DNA of 64,000 nt from a bacterium (GTDB taxonomy: Bacteria; Bacillota; Bacilli; Lactobacillales; Streptococcaceae): assembly GCA_905221545.1 (NCBI GenBank), contig CAJNDO010000001.1, forward strand, positions 169,978 through 233,977. The letters run 5' to 3'. Numbering within the stretch: the first letter of the stretch is position 1; every line of letters starts with the position of its first letter. Positions 56,057-64,000 of this stretch are shown piece by piece. Below the pieces are notes generated by a model. It saw only the letters and a program-made list of their open reading frames with translations, was not told where the DNA came from and made no database searches. Both the position numbers and the translations under genes were made by a program.

Positions 56057-56553
56057 TAGGCTTTCTCCCCAAACATTGTAAAGTCCCATTCTGTCTTTTC
56101 AAGCAAAATAGCGACAAATTGTTCCAAATAATCTCGATCCATAGCATCATAATCATCAATCTCTGAAGAATCCAAATCCAGAACTCCAAGTAATTGACCA
56201 TTCTTTACCATCGGCACAACAATTTCACTTTTAGCTCGACTATCACAAGCAATATAGTTGGGATAAGTTGTTACATCACCAACCAGAACAGTTTCCTGAA
56301 AGTGGGCTGCCTCACCACAAACACCTTTGCCTAGTGAGATACGGATGCAGGAAACACCTCCTTGGAAGGGACCTAAAACCAATTCCTTTCCATCAAACAA
56401 ATAAAAGCCTGCAAATACGGTATTAGAAAAGCGTGATTTTAGAAGAGCACTGGCATTGGAAAGATTAGCCAAAACATTGGTTTCGCCTTCCAATAAAAAA
56501 GAGAGTTCTTCATTTAACATTTGATAACGTGATTGTTTTTCTGATTCTAACAT
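56056..56553 (-). CDS. Free methionine-(R)-sulfoxide reductase (GAF type)
   Basis: 165 aa GAF-domain enzyme that reduces free Met-R-sulfoxide. All three family cysteines are present (C69, C79 in [10 protein letters not shown]103 in ACDSRAKSE). It leads dnaX with one-base stop-start overlap. The ATG sits six bases after a strong -10 and has no Shine-Dalgarno. Confidence 0.9.
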   Translation of the reverse strand: MLESEKQSRYQMLNEELSFLLEGETNVLANLSNASALLKSRFSNTVFAGFYLFDGKELVLGPFQGGVSCIRISLGKGVCGEAAHFQETVLVGDVTTYPNYIACDSRAKSEIVVPMVKNGQLLGVLDLDSSEIDDYDAMDRDYLEQFVAILLEKTEWDFTMFGEKA

Positions 56554-56559
56554 AGAACT

Positions 56560-56587
56560 ATTATATCAAAAAAAGGCTTACAGACAA
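56560..56587 (-). promoter_or_regulatory. SigA promoter of fRMsr-dnaX, very close to the ATG
   Basis: TTGTCT (56587-56582), 16-base spacer ending TGA, TATAAT (56565-56560). Six bases separate the -10 from the ATG (56553), so transcription should start at or next to the A of the ATG. Confidence 0.78.
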
Positions 56588-56621
56588 AAGAAAAATCCCT
56601 TGTTTAGAAAACAAAGGATTT
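56588..56621 (-). terminator. Terminator after rpsA
   Basis: Minus-strand AAATCCTTTGTTT, loop, AAACAAGGGATTT, then TTC; it touches the -35 of the next promoter. Confidence 0.8.
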
Positions 56622-56639
56622 TGTGAATTTTCAATTTGA

Positions 56640-57842
56640 TTAAAGTTCGATATCACCGAACAAGTCAGCCATTGAGAATCCTGTTTGTGTTTCTGGAAGT
56701 TCGAAATCACGTTTTTCTTGACGTTTTGGACGACGTGGACGAGCAGCACGTTTTTCTTCTTTTTGTCCTTCTTCTTGAGCTGGACGCTCTTCAAGAGCTT
56801 TGATAGAAAGTGATACGCGCTCTGCATCTGCGTTAACTTCAAGAACTTTAACTTGAACTTCTTGACCAACTTTAAGAGCTTCTTTTGGATTTTCAATACG
56901 TTTGTGTGAAATTTGTGATACGTGAACAAGTCCATCGATACCTGGCAATACTTCAACAAATGCACCGAAGTCAGTCAAACGTTTAACTGTTCCTTCTACT
57001 ACATCACCTTTAGCCAATTTTTGCTCAACGCCATCCCATGGTCCAGGTGTTGTTGCCTTAAGTGAAAGTGATACACGTCCTTCTTCTTCGTTAAGATCAA
57101 GGATTTTCACTTCAATTTCTTCACCAACAGTTACAACTGATTTTGGTGATACGTTACGTTCATGTGACAATTCAGTCAAGTGAACCAATCCGTCAACACC
57201 ACCAAGGTCGATGAAAGCACCGAAACTTGTGATACGTGCAACTTTACCAGTTACTACATCACCAACAGCCAATTTACCGAATACTTCAGCACGAGCTGCT
57301 GCTGTAGCTGCTTCAACAACTTCACGACGTGAAAGGATGAAGCGGTTTTCTTTAGCGTCAACTTCTTTGATTTTAGCATCAAATTCTTGACCTACAAAAC
57401 GCTCAGTGTTACGTACGAAACGAGTATCCAACATTGAAGCTGGGATGAATCCACGAACACCTTCAAATTCTACTGAAAGTCCACCTTTAACGGCACGAGT
57501 TCCTTTAACAGTAACAACTTCTTCTTCGCGACCAACAAGTTTGTCCCATGCTTTGCGAGCTTCAAGGCGTTTTTTAGATACAAGGTATGTAACTGTATCA
57601 GTATCTTTACCAACTACTTGACGAAGTACAAGAACATCCAATACTTCTCCTACTTTAACAAAGTCATTGATATCTGCATCGCGATCGTTTGTCAATTCGC
57701 GAAGAGTCAAGACACCTTCAACACCAGTTCCAGAGATTGCAACGTTAGCTTGAGTCGCATCAACTGTCAATACTTCAGCACTAACAACATCACCAGTCTC
57801 AACTTGGCTAACGCTATTTAGCAAATCTTCAAATTCGTTCAT
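56640..57842 (-). CDS. rpsA: 30S ribosomal protein S1 (four S1 domains)
   Basis: 400 aa, four S1 repeats (the third and fourth around GVDGLVHLTELSHE and GIDGLVHVSQISHK) and a basic/acidic tail. The Firmicutes form is shorter than the six-domain form of enteric bacteria. Helps mRNA binding. GGAGG precedes the ATG. Confidence 0.95.
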   Translation of the reverse strand: MNEFEDLLNSVSQVETGDVVSAEVLTVDATQANVAISGTGVEGVLTLRELTNDRDADINDFVKVGEVLDVLVLRQVVGKDTDTVTYLVSKKRLEARKAWDKLVGREEEVVTVKGTRAVKGGLSVEFEGVRGFIPASMLDTRFVRNTERFVGQEFDAKIKEVDAKENRFILSRREVVEAATAAARAEVFGKLAVGDVVTGKVARITSFGAFIDLGGVDGLVHLTELSHERNVSPKSVVTVGEEIEVKILDLNEEEGRVSLSLKATTPGPWDGVEQKLAKGDVVEGTVKRLTDFGAFVEVLPGIDGLVHVSQISHKRIENPKEALKVGQEVQVKVLEVNADAERVSLSIKALEERPAQEEGQKEEKRAARPRRPKRQEKRDFELPETQTGFSMADLFGDIEL

Positions 57843-58004
57843 CTAAAAAATCCTCCAACAATCAAGTTTTTTCTTAAACTTGACATACTTATAATTTTTT
57901 TCCTAAGCACCCGCAAGGACATGTTCATATCGTTCACGTCTTTCAATTATAAAAATAAAATACCCTAAGATATTTTGCTTTTTATCTTGATTATTACCTA
58001 AGAA

Positions 58005-58076
58005 CTGGGGTAGCTGGATTCGAACCAACGCATGAGGGAGTCAAAGTCCCTTGCCTTACCGCTTGGCTATACCCCA
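58005..58076 (-). tRNA. tRNA-Gln (TTG)
   Basis: 72 bases. Acceptor TGGGGTA pairs with TACCCCA, discriminator G; anticodon loop CTTTGAC gives TTG, T loop GGTTCGAATCC. CCA is not encoded. Close after tRNA-Tyr, one transcript. Confidence 0.95.
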
Positions 58077-58085
58077 TTGATGAAA

Positions 58086-58166
58086 TGGAGAGAGAGGGAT
58101 TCGAACCCCCGAACCCGAAGGAGCGGATTTACAGTCCGCCGCGTTTAGCCTCTTCGCTATCTCTCC
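58086..58166 (-). tRNA. tRNA-Tyr (GTA)
   Basis: 81 bases, class II with a long variable arm. Acceptor GGAGAGA/TCTCTCC, discriminator A; anticodon loop CTGTAAA gives GTA. CCA is not encoded. First of two tRNAs. Confidence 0.95.
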
Positions 58167-58183
58167 TACAATCAACATGAACT

Positions 58184-58212
58184 ATTATATCATGAAAATT
58201 TCAAAAAAACAA
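58184..58212 (-). promoter_or_regulatory. Promoter of the tRNA-Tyr/tRNA-Gln unit
   Basis: TTGTTT (58212-58207), 17-base spacer ending TGA, TATAAT (58189-58184); extended -10. Confidence 0.78.
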
Positions 58213-58215
58213 GAC

Positions 58216-58446
58216 TTATTTTGCTAAATTATAATTTTCAATCAAAATTTCCACAGCTTTTTCCAATTTTTTATAAAAACTATCGACATTCCCATTCTTT
58301 ATGATAGCAAATTGTCCATCTAATTCGGCAATTTCTCCGATAACTTTTTTACCGATAGTCAATGTATAACCTTCAAAACTGTCTTTTCCTACATTAACTT
58401 TAGCATCTGCTACTTGAATTTCAATTTTTTTATCTTTCTTGCTCAT
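58216..58446 (-). CDS. DUF2969-family protein
   Basis: 76 aa, charged, soluble, N-terminal MSKKDKKIEIQVADAKVNV. Streptococcal DUF2969 from memory. Function unknown. AGAGAGGTATGA lies ahead of the ATG. Confidence 0.75.
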   Translation of the reverse strand: MSKKDKKIEIQVADAKVNVGKDSFEGYTLTIGKKVIGEIAELDGQFAIIKNGNVDSFYKKLEKAVEILIENYNLAK

Positions 58447-58502
58447 TTCATACCTCTCTTCACTTTTTCTATTTTACAAGAAAATCCTAAAACTAGCAAG
58501 AA

Positions 58503-58539
58503 AAAACTCTATATCATTCCAAGTCTGATATAGAGTTTT
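58503..58539 (-). terminator. Terminator after the oligopeptide-binding gene
   Basis: AACTCTATATCA, loop, TGATATAGAGTT, then TTTTC on the minus strand. Confidence 0.9.
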
Positions 58540-58544
58540 CTGCT

Positions 58545-60512
58545 TTATTTAATGTGTTTTTCTAGTTCTTTTTGGTACTTACCATTTGATTCCAATTTTT
58601 CTTTTTGCCATTTTTTCAGTGCTTCTTCATATTCTTTTGTAGTAACGATATCTTTTTGCAATTTCATTCCTTTAAAGATATATGGGTCACCCTTAATACC
58701 AACTTGTGAGTATGGTTTTGAGAATGGCACTACATTACTTACAACTGGAGAACCACCAGATGAGGCTGTTGGCATCAATAATGAACTATCTGTCAACCAA
58801 GCTTGAGCTTTAGCATATTTTTCATAGCGTTCTTCAAGATTTGTAGTTTCTGAATCCGCATCATCCAATAATTTCTTATATTGGTCCAAACCAAGTTTAG
58901 CTACAACATCCTTATCTTTTCCTTTCGTAATACCAAGGTGTTTCATAGCAGAACCTGATTTAGGATCCATGATATTCAAGTAAGATGCTGGGTCTTGATA
59001 ACTTGGAGCCCATCCTGTACTGTTCAAATCATAGTCTTTTTGAGAAGGAACACGCGCTTGAGAAGTGATTGTTTCCTTTTCATTATCTGTCATTTGAAGA
59101 ACATCAATGACAACATTTTCAGCACCAAGAGTTGATTCGATAGACTGTTTGAAAGAGTTACTTTGTTGAACGGCGATGGTATCTGTTTGTTCAACTGGGA
59201 CATCCAAGTGAATTGGGAAGGTTACCCCTTTAGATTCCAAGTCTTTCTTAGCTTTTTCAAATGCTGCTTTAGCCTTGTCAGGGTTGTAGATAGAGTCCTT
59301 ACCATCCACTAACTCAACACCTTTCCATTGGTCACCATAGTTCACCAACTCAGCTTGAGCGATGTGACCAAAGTTCTTACCGCCTGCTTGTACAAAGTTA
59401 TCTGGAACGAGACTGTTACGAATAATCTTGTCCGCACCGTCTTCACCATTTAGCTGGGCAGCATAAGAATGGCGGTTGAAGGCAAAGTTGATAGCCTGAC
59501 GGAAGTCCTTATTCAGCATAGCTTCTTTTGTAGCAGTCTTTTGTTCTTCACTTGTTTTCGCAGTTTTATTGTATGATTGACGATTTACGTTAAAGGTGAA
59601 GTAATAACTACTTGAGTCCTGTGGGCTATAAGTAATTTTATCTCCATATTGTTCCAAAGTTGAAGCAAAGTTTGAGCTACTTGGGAAGAGACGGGCTGTC
59701 GTATAAGCACCAGAAGAGAAGCTACGAATCAAGGATTCCTGATCTGAACCATCGTAGTAAGTCAATTTAATCTTCTCTATTTTTACCTTTTCTTTATCCC
59801 AGTAGTTTGGATTTTTCTCGTATTCGATCAACGATTTAGACGTCAAGGTCTTCAAGATATAAGGACCATTGTAGAGAATCCCTGCTGGAGTAACTGCTCC
59901 ATAATCTTTACCTGATGCCTTCAAAAACTCTTCATTTACAGGCAACATCGTCGCTGTTGTAACTTTAGAGTTCCAGAAGCTTTCTGGTTTGTTTAGGGTA
60001 TATTCGACTGTGTAATCGTCCAAGGCCTTAACACCAACTGTAGAGAAATCATTTGTTTCACCAGTCATGTAGGCATCCAAACCCTTGATTGAATTTTGGA
60101 TGAGAGAGACACCGTCTGACTTACCGTCAGCCACGTGTTTCAATCCTGTTACAAAGTCATGGGCTGTTACTTCTGCGTATTCTTCACCTTCAGAAGTGTA
60201 CCATTTAACCCCTTTACGAAGTTTGTAGGTATAAGTCAACCCATCTTTTGACACAGACCAATCTTCAGCCAAGGAAGGAATGACATTCCCGTATTGGTCA
60301 TTTTCCATCAAGCCATCAACCACGTTCCCGATGACATCTGTTGTCGATGTACGAGTCGCTATACTATAGTCCAAAGATGCTGGATCTACTGCATAGACAT
60401 ATGAAAATGTTGTCGGTGCATCTGCTTCTTTATCAGCTTTTCCACAAGCCACTAAAAGAGCTGTTGTGCTCAGGACCACTCCTGCTGTTAAGAGCCACTT
60501 TTTCGATTTCAT
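58545..60512 (-). CDS. Oligopeptide ABC transporter binding lipoprotein (AmiA/AliA/AliB family)
   Basis: 655 aa. Lipobox LLVAC with lipidated C23; the mature part begins GKADKEADAPTTFSYVYAVD, as in the Ami/Ali receptors. These bind host or competitor peptides and feed the AmiCDEF permease. No permease genes lie near it. The ATG at 60512 has AAAGGAG seven bases upstream. It is 22 bases after ilvE with no terminator between, so likely cotranscribed. Which paralogue (AliA, AliB, AmiA, or an S. mitis extra) was not settled. Confidence 0.88.
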   Translation of the reverse strand: MKSKKWLLTAGVVLSTTALLVACGKADKEADAPTTFSYVYAVDPASLDYSIATRTSTTDVIGNVVDGLMENDQYGNVIPSLAEDWSVSKDGLTYTYKLRKGVKWYTSEGEEYAEVTAHDFVTGLKHVADGKSDGVSLIQNSIKGLDAYMTGETNDFSTVGVKALDDYTVEYTLNKPESFWNSKVTTATMLPVNEEFLKASGKDYGAVTPAGILYNGPYILKTLTSKSLIEYEKNPNYWDKEKVKIEKIKLTYYDGSDQESLIRSFSSGAYTTARLFPSSSNFASTLEQYGDKITYSPQDSSSYYFTFNVNRQSYNKTAKTSEEQKTATKEAMLNKDFRQAINFAFNRHSYAAQLNGEDGADKIIRNSLVPDNFVQAGGKNFGHIAQAELVNYGDQWKGVELVDGKDSIYNPDKAKAAFEKAKKDLESKGVTFPIHLDVPVEQTDTIAVQQSNSFKQSIESTLGAENVVIDVLQMTDNEKETITSQARVPSQKDYDLNSTGWAPSYQDPASYLNIMDPKSGSAMKHLGITKGKDKDVVAKLGLDQYKKLLDDADSETTNLEERYEKYAKAQAWLTDSSLLMPTASSGGSPVVSNVVPFSKPYSQVGIKGDPYIFKGMKLQKDIVTTKEYEEALKKWQKEKLESNGKYQKELEKHIK

Positions 60513-60534
60513 CAAAAATCTCCTTTTGTTTATT

Positions 60535-61557
60535 TTAATCTACTTTTACAATCCAACCTTCTGGCGCTTTAATATCACCAAACTGAATACCAGTCAATTC
60601 ATCATAAAGTTTACGAGTCACAGGACCAACTTCTGTTTCACTATAGAATACATGGAAATCATCACCGTGTTGAATTCCACCAATTGGCGAAATAACTGCC
60701 GCAGTACCACAAGCACCTGCCTCTACAAAACGATCCAGCTTATCAATTGGAACATCACCCTCAATAGGTGTCAAGCCCAAGCGGTGTTCTGCCAAATAAA
60801 GCAAAGAATACTTAGTAATAGATGGCAAGATAGATGGACTCAATGGTGTTACAAATTCATTATCAGCTGTAATCCCAAAGAAGTTAGCTGAGCCGACTTC
60901 TTCAATCTTTGTATGTGTTGATGGGTCTAGGTAGATAACATCTGAGAAATGACGTGATTTAGCCAATTTCCCTGGCAAGAGACTGGCAGCATAGTTCCCA
61001 CCAACCTTAGCGGCACCTGTACCATTTGGAGCGGCACGGTCGTATTCATCCTGAATCAAGAAGTTGGTTGGAACCAAACCACCCTTAAAGTAATTTCCAA
61101 CTGGCATAGCAAAGATAGTGAAAATGTATTCCTCCGCTGGTTTTACCCCAATAATATCTCCAACACCAATCAAAAGGGGACGAAGATAAAGGGTTCCACC
61201 TGTTCCATATGGTGGTACGTATTCTTCATTCGCGCGGACAACTGCCTTACAAGCTTCTACAAACATGTCTGTCGGAACTTGTGGCATCAAGAGACGATCA
61301 CAAGTACGTTGCAGGCGTTTAGCATTTTCGTCAGGACGGAAAAGCTGAACACTACCATCCTTAGTACGATAAGCTTTCAAACCTTCAAATGCTTGTTGGC
61401 CATAGTGAAGACTTGGAGAAGACTCTGAAATATGCAATGTTGCATCCTCTGTAAGCTCTCCTTGATCCCATTGTCCATTTTTAAAATGAGCAATATAGCG
61501 ATAAGGTAATTTCATATAGGAGAAACCAAGGTTTTCCCAATCAATCATTACTGTCAT
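60535..61557 (-). CDS. ilvE: Branched-chain amino acid aminotransferase
   Basis: 340 aa, PLP enzyme of the class IV fold, with the PLP lysine in AKVGGNYAASLL and the C-terminal VEAGACGTAAVI. Last step of Leu, Ile and Val synthesis. AAGGAGTGGAAT precedes the ATG. Its own promoter is at 61592-61619. Confidence 0.96.
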   Translation of the reverse strand: MTVMIDWENLGFSYMKLPYRYIAHFKNGQWDQGELTEDATLHISESSPSLHYGQQAFEGLKAYRTKDGSVQLFRPDENAKRLQRTCDRLLMPQVPTDMFVEACKAVVRANEEYVPPYGTGGTLYLRPLLIGVGDIIGVKPAEEYIFTIFAMPVGNYFKGGLVPTNFLIQDEYDRAAPNGTGAAKVGGNYAASLLPGKLAKSRHFSDVIYLDPSTHTKIEEVGSANFFGITADNEFVTPLSPSILPSITKYSLLYLAEHRLGLTPIEGDVPIDKLDRFVEAGACGTAAVISPIGGIQHGDDFHVFYSETEVGPVTRKLYDELTGIQFGDIKAPEGWIVKVD

Positions 61558-61591
61558 ATTCCACTCCTTATTCTAAAAACCTATTTCTTAT

Positions 61592-61619
61592 ATTCTACAC
61601 TTTTTTTCTAAAATAGCAA
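61592..61619 (-). promoter_or_regulatory. SigA promoter of ilvE
   Basis: TTGCTA (61619-61614), 16-base spacer, TAGAAT (61597-61592). Confidence 0.65.
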
Positions 61620-61649
61620 GTATATTTTGTAATTTTCAGAAAATTTCTT

Positions 61650-61682
61650 CAATAAAAAGAACCAGCTCTTCGAACTGATTCC
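61650..61682 (-). terminator. Terminator after lly
   Basis: Minus-strand GGAATCAGTTCG, partner CGAAGAGCTGGTTC, then TTTTTATT. Confidence 0.82.
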
Positions 61683-61698
61683 TTTTACAAGTGAAAAA

Positions 61699-63729
61699 TT
61701 AGTTATTTTCAACTTTTTCATCGTATTTTGGTCTTAGTGTTGTACCTGAGTTAATAATTGTACGTTTTTGAACAAGAGGAAGGTCTGTGCGATTATAAAC
61801 TGTACGCCATGGTTCCCAAACAAGACCTGTTTTTTCTTGAATCTTCACGCGTATATTACGTACATTTCCTTTAAATTGAAGTTCAGTTTGGAAGCCAGCT
61901 GTTCTGTTTTTACCATTATCTTCCCATTGACGTGAGCGAATACTTTCAATTCCATCCTTATCATAAGTTACTTCATCCCAGTAAACATAGTAACGAGCAA
62001 TATAAGCTCCCTTATGTTGTAAATTGAGATAACCATTTTTGTATGAAGTCACTTTAGTTTCAATGTAGTCTGTATTACTTTGAATTGTGGCTACTTGATT
62101 ATCTTTCAAGAATGCAGTCTTATAAGAAATTGGAACAGCAGGGTTTTGTGTACTGAAAGTAGCTCCTTCTTGAATCAATTTCTTCAAATCTTCTACTGTA
62201 CCTGTCACAACACGTGCAGCGCCATCAGCATTTCCACCTACGATTGAAACGGTTACAGTTGTATTCTTCAAGACACGCGCCCATTCAGATTCTGGTTTAA
62301 TAGGCACCCCTTTGATAACAGCATTGATGGCTGCTTTCAACTCTGTACTCTTGCTTGTTGTTTCAAATTTGACATACATTTGACGTCCGTATGAAACGCT
62401 TGACACGTATACAGGAGGTGTTTTATCATCAATTCCACGTGCTTTCAATTGATCAACCGTTACTCCTGGCGCAAATACATCTGATGGATTTTTTGGAGCA
62501 TCAAAGTTAGCAGTATAGTAAATTTGTTTAAAATCAACAACTTCAACTTGTTTTTCACCCTTGTTTACAGCCTCAAAGTCAATTTTCAAATTAACACCGA
62601 CTTTTTCAAAATCACTTCCGAATTTTGCTTTCAATTGATTCATGCTGTAAGCAGAAGTTGATTCGTACTGCATACGTGCTGGAGCAGGATTTTTCGCAGC
62701 ATATTTTTCATGCCAACGGTTTAACAAGGTATTCACACCTTCCTGCATACCACTTACAGTTGGATTAGCATCTACATAGCTATCTCCGCCTACCATTCCT
62801 GGTAAATCAACACTGATTCTACCTTTGCTACGATCTAAACTAATTTGTTGTGGTTTATTTTCTAGAAGGTCTTGATTTGCTTTAAACAAAGCACCTAGGA
62901 AGATATCTCCGTTACCATTAATGGCAACATCCGCAGAACCATTAGAAAGGTTCTTCTTCACTTTTTCCACAACCACAAATTCATTTCCTTGTTGTTTTGT
63001 GCTTGTATTAGTGTAATTTTCTAACGCTTCGCCTTTTCTAGTTAAAATATTTAACTTATCATAATTTAAACCAAATAGATAGTTATTTAATTCTGCAGTA
63101 AAGTCTGTTTTTGCTTTATTTTCAGATTTAGTGTTAGTCGCTGCTTTTTCTTTTGCAGAGCGATACACTTCTACCTCTGCTAAGCTAAGTGGTGTTTTTG
63201 AATTATTTAGCTCCACTTTAACATATCGTGCATTCACTCCTGAGAATTGAACATCAATTGTTGGTTGATTGTTTAAGCTATCGATGTGTTGACGAGTTAC
63301 CTCATTTCCATCTTTATCCAATAAAATAACATCAAAATTAGATAAACGATTTGCTACATCCCCATCTCCACGATTGTAAATACGAACAGTTCCTACTGAT
63401 TCTTCTTTCTCTAAATCAACTTTCCACCAAGAATGATCTTGAAAATCTGTATGGGTAACAGAACGGTGACTCCATGCGTTATCACGATTGCCGTCAACTG
63501 CTCTAGAAGCATCTCCTCCATAAGCAATTGAACTCTGACTTGCAGGTTTATGAGCAGCAATATTTTCACCAGCAACTGCAGCTACGCTTGGCTCTGTCGC
63601 TTTTACTACATTTGATTGGAAAATTAGTCCAGAACCTAGTAAAAATGTTGCAATGGCAACGCCACATACTCCAACGCTACGTTTACGAATAGAAAAACGA
63701 AATCCTTTATCTTGTTTATTTTGAGACAT
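61699..63729 (-). CDS. lly: Lectinolysin, cholesterol-dependent cytolysin with F-type lectin domain
   Basis: 676 aa. A signal peptide with a YSIRK-like motif (FSIRKRSVGVCG, residues 12-23) precedes a fucolectin domain (about 55-190; RGDGDVANR at 120-128) and a cytolysin core (about 205-676). The undecapeptide is EKTGLVWEPWR (632-642) with Lys instead of Cys, so no thiol activation; the CD59 motif YxYx14RS is complete (Y581, Y583, R598, S599); the cholesterol Thr-Leu pair is T664-L665. Family knowledge: pore former that binds human CD59 and Lewis-type glycans. ATAGGAG precedes the ATG. Confidence 0.95.
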   Translation of the reverse strand: MSQNKQDKGFRFSIRKRSVGVCGVAIATFLLGSGLIFQSNVVKATEPSVAAVAGENIAAHKPASQSSIAYGGDASRAVDGNRDNAWSHRSVTHTDFQDHSWWKVDLEKEESVGTVRIYNRGDGDVANRLSNFDVILLDKDGNEVTRQHIDSLNNQPTIDVQFSGVNARYVKVELNNSKTPLSLAEVEVYRSAKEKAATNTKSENKAKTDFTAELNNYLFGLNYDKLNILTRKGEALENYTNTSTKQQGNEFVVVEKVKKNLSNGSADVAINGNGDIFLGALFKANQDLLENKPQQISLDRSKGRISVDLPGMVGGDSYVDANPTVSGMQEGVNTLLNRWHEKYAAKNPAPARMQYESTSAYSMNQLKAKFGSDFEKVGVNLKIDFEAVNKGEKQVEVVDFKQIYYTANFDAPKNPSDVFAPGVTVDQLKARGIDDKTPPVYVSSVSYGRQMYVKFETTSKSTELKAAINAVIKGVPIKPESEWARVLKNTTVTVSIVGGNADGAARVVTGTVEDLKKLIQEGATFSTQNPAVPISYKTAFLKDNQVATIQSNTDYIETKVTSYKNGYLNLQHKGAYIARYYVYWDEVTYDKDGIESIRSRQWEDNGKNRTAGFQTELQFKGNVRNIRVKIQEKTGLVWEPWRTVYNRTDLPLVQKRTIINSGTTLRPKYDEKVENN

Positions 63730-63764
63730 ACAAAACTCCTATATATATTTGAACGAATTATTTC

Positions 63765-63779
63765 TTGAATGCGCTTTCT
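63765..63779 (+). promoter_or_regulatory. Candidate cre site 2 (CcpA), lly transcript start region
   Basis: TTGAATGCGCTTTCT matches WTGNAANCGNWNNCW with one mismatch. It lies just downstream of the -10, where CcpA binding would block initiation or elongation. Confidence 0.5.
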
Positions 63780-63791
63780 TGAAACAATAAG

Positions 63792-63820
63792 AGTATAACA
63801 TAAAAATATTATAGATGCAA
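63792..63820 (-). promoter_or_regulatory. SigA promoter of lly
   Basis: TTGCAT (63820-63815), 17-base spacer ending TGT, TATACT (63797-63792); extended -10. The -35 falls inside a cre-like site. Confidence 0.8.
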
Positions 63821-63829
63821 TCGTTTTCT
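63815..63829 (+). promoter_or_regulatory. Candidate cre site 1 (CcpA), over the -35 of lly
   Basis: ATGCAATCGTTTTCT matches the streptococcal cre consensus WTGNAANCGNWNNCW at every position and overlaps the -35. It suggests catabolite repression of lectinolysin. Confidence 0.6.
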
Positions 63830-63924
63830 TAAAAAATTATTATTTTTTATTAGCTAAACTTGTATAGTTGCTCATATGTTACTAATTTCACATTTAAACA
63901 TCAGGTGATCTATACCACTAAAAA

Positions 63925-63974
63925 GGCTCTATAATATTTGTAGTGGGTAAATCCCCTGTAGATATTATGGAGCC
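63925..63974. repeat. Imperfect inverted repeat near the right edge (possible IS end)
   Basis: Arm GGCTCTATAATATTTGTAG pairs with CTGTAGATATTATGGAGCC across a short spacer, 22 bases with a few mismatches. It could be a terminator, or the end of an IS element of the ISL3 type that I recall having such ends in pneumococci; the window ends too soon to decide. Confidence 0.4.
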
Positions 63975-64000
63975 TATTTTGTTGTAGAAAAAAAGTTCCA

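Noticed and set aside
56561..56965. 134-codon minus-strand frame in and beyond the end of rpsA
   Set aside because: It overlaps rpsA in another frame, is rich in Lys and Leu repeats that mirror the S1 coding sequence, and has no ribosome-binding site.
57878..57895. TTGACA followed closely by TATAAT on the plus strand upstream of rpsA
   Set aside because: Only about 5 bases separate the hexamers, so it cannot act as a normal promoter.

Overview
The window reads as chromosome of a mitis-group Streptococcus, most likely S. mitis or a very close relative of S. pneumoniae. Evidence: near pneumococcus-like proteins throughout (PmrA, PavA, LytB, Pce/CbpE, CoiA, ComEA/ComEC), choline-binding repeats, two BOX elements, SigX (com-box) promoters, and a lectinolysin gene, which is known from S. 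mitis rather than typical pneumococci. Species naming is from remembered protein families, not from a search. About 90% of the sequence is coding and most genes lie on the minus strand; exceptions are pavA, a Gfo/Idh/MocA oxidoreductase with a DEAD-box helicase, and dacA.

Layout. 1-13 kb: prsA start (cut by the window edge), O-methyltransferase, pepF, coiA, an inserted hicAB toxin-antitoxin pair, tehB, smpB, rnr, secG, rpmG, pmrA, coaE, mutM, era, dgkA, ybeY. 13-19 kb: pavA (plus), a BOX element, lytB, pyrD/pyrK with a PyrR attenuator, gloA. 19-30 kb: infC-rpmI-rplT with its leader, comEC/comEA behind a com-box, a GNAT acetyltransferase, phoH, yozE, cvfB, frr, pyrH, trmFO. 29-40 kb: rsmI, yabA, holB, tmk, BOX, proC-proA-proB, pce, rluD, lspA, a CpsY/MtaR-type LysR regulator, a small lipoprotein. 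40-48 kb: rpmA-prp-rplU, a YoaK-type membrane protein, oxidoreductase and helicase, tuf, an AI-2E-family permease. 47-58 kb: dacA, the suf Fe-S operon (sufC-D-S-U-B), a small membrane protein, dnaX, fRMsr, rpsA, tRNA-Gln and tRNA-Tyr. 58-64 kb: a DUF2969 protein, an Ami/Ali-type oligopeptide-binding lipoprotein behind ilvE, and the lectinolysin gene lly.

How it works together. The block serves translation (ribosomal proteins, IF3, EF-Tu, RRF, Era, YbeY, SmpB, RNase R, RqcH/PavA, tRNA modification), replication (DnaX, HolB, YabA, Tmk), natural transformation (CoiA, ComEA, ComEC), proline and pyrimidine synthesis, Fe-S assembly, and host interaction (LytB, Pce, PavA, lectinolysin).

The most notable local features are: (1) a hicAB cassette inserted upstream of coiA and flanked by a 42/43-bp direct repeat that carries both a rho-independent terminator and a SigX box, so both hicAB and coiA now sit behind a competence promoter; (2) lectinolysin with an intact CD59-binding signature, a fucolectin domain, and CcpA-like cre sites around its promoter; (3) two genes (dacA and the fRMsr-dnaX unit) whose strong promoters lie so close to the ATG that leaderless mRNAs are predicted; and (4) an infC gene that appears to start at ATA behind an attenuator-type leader. 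The rest is ordinary core genome.
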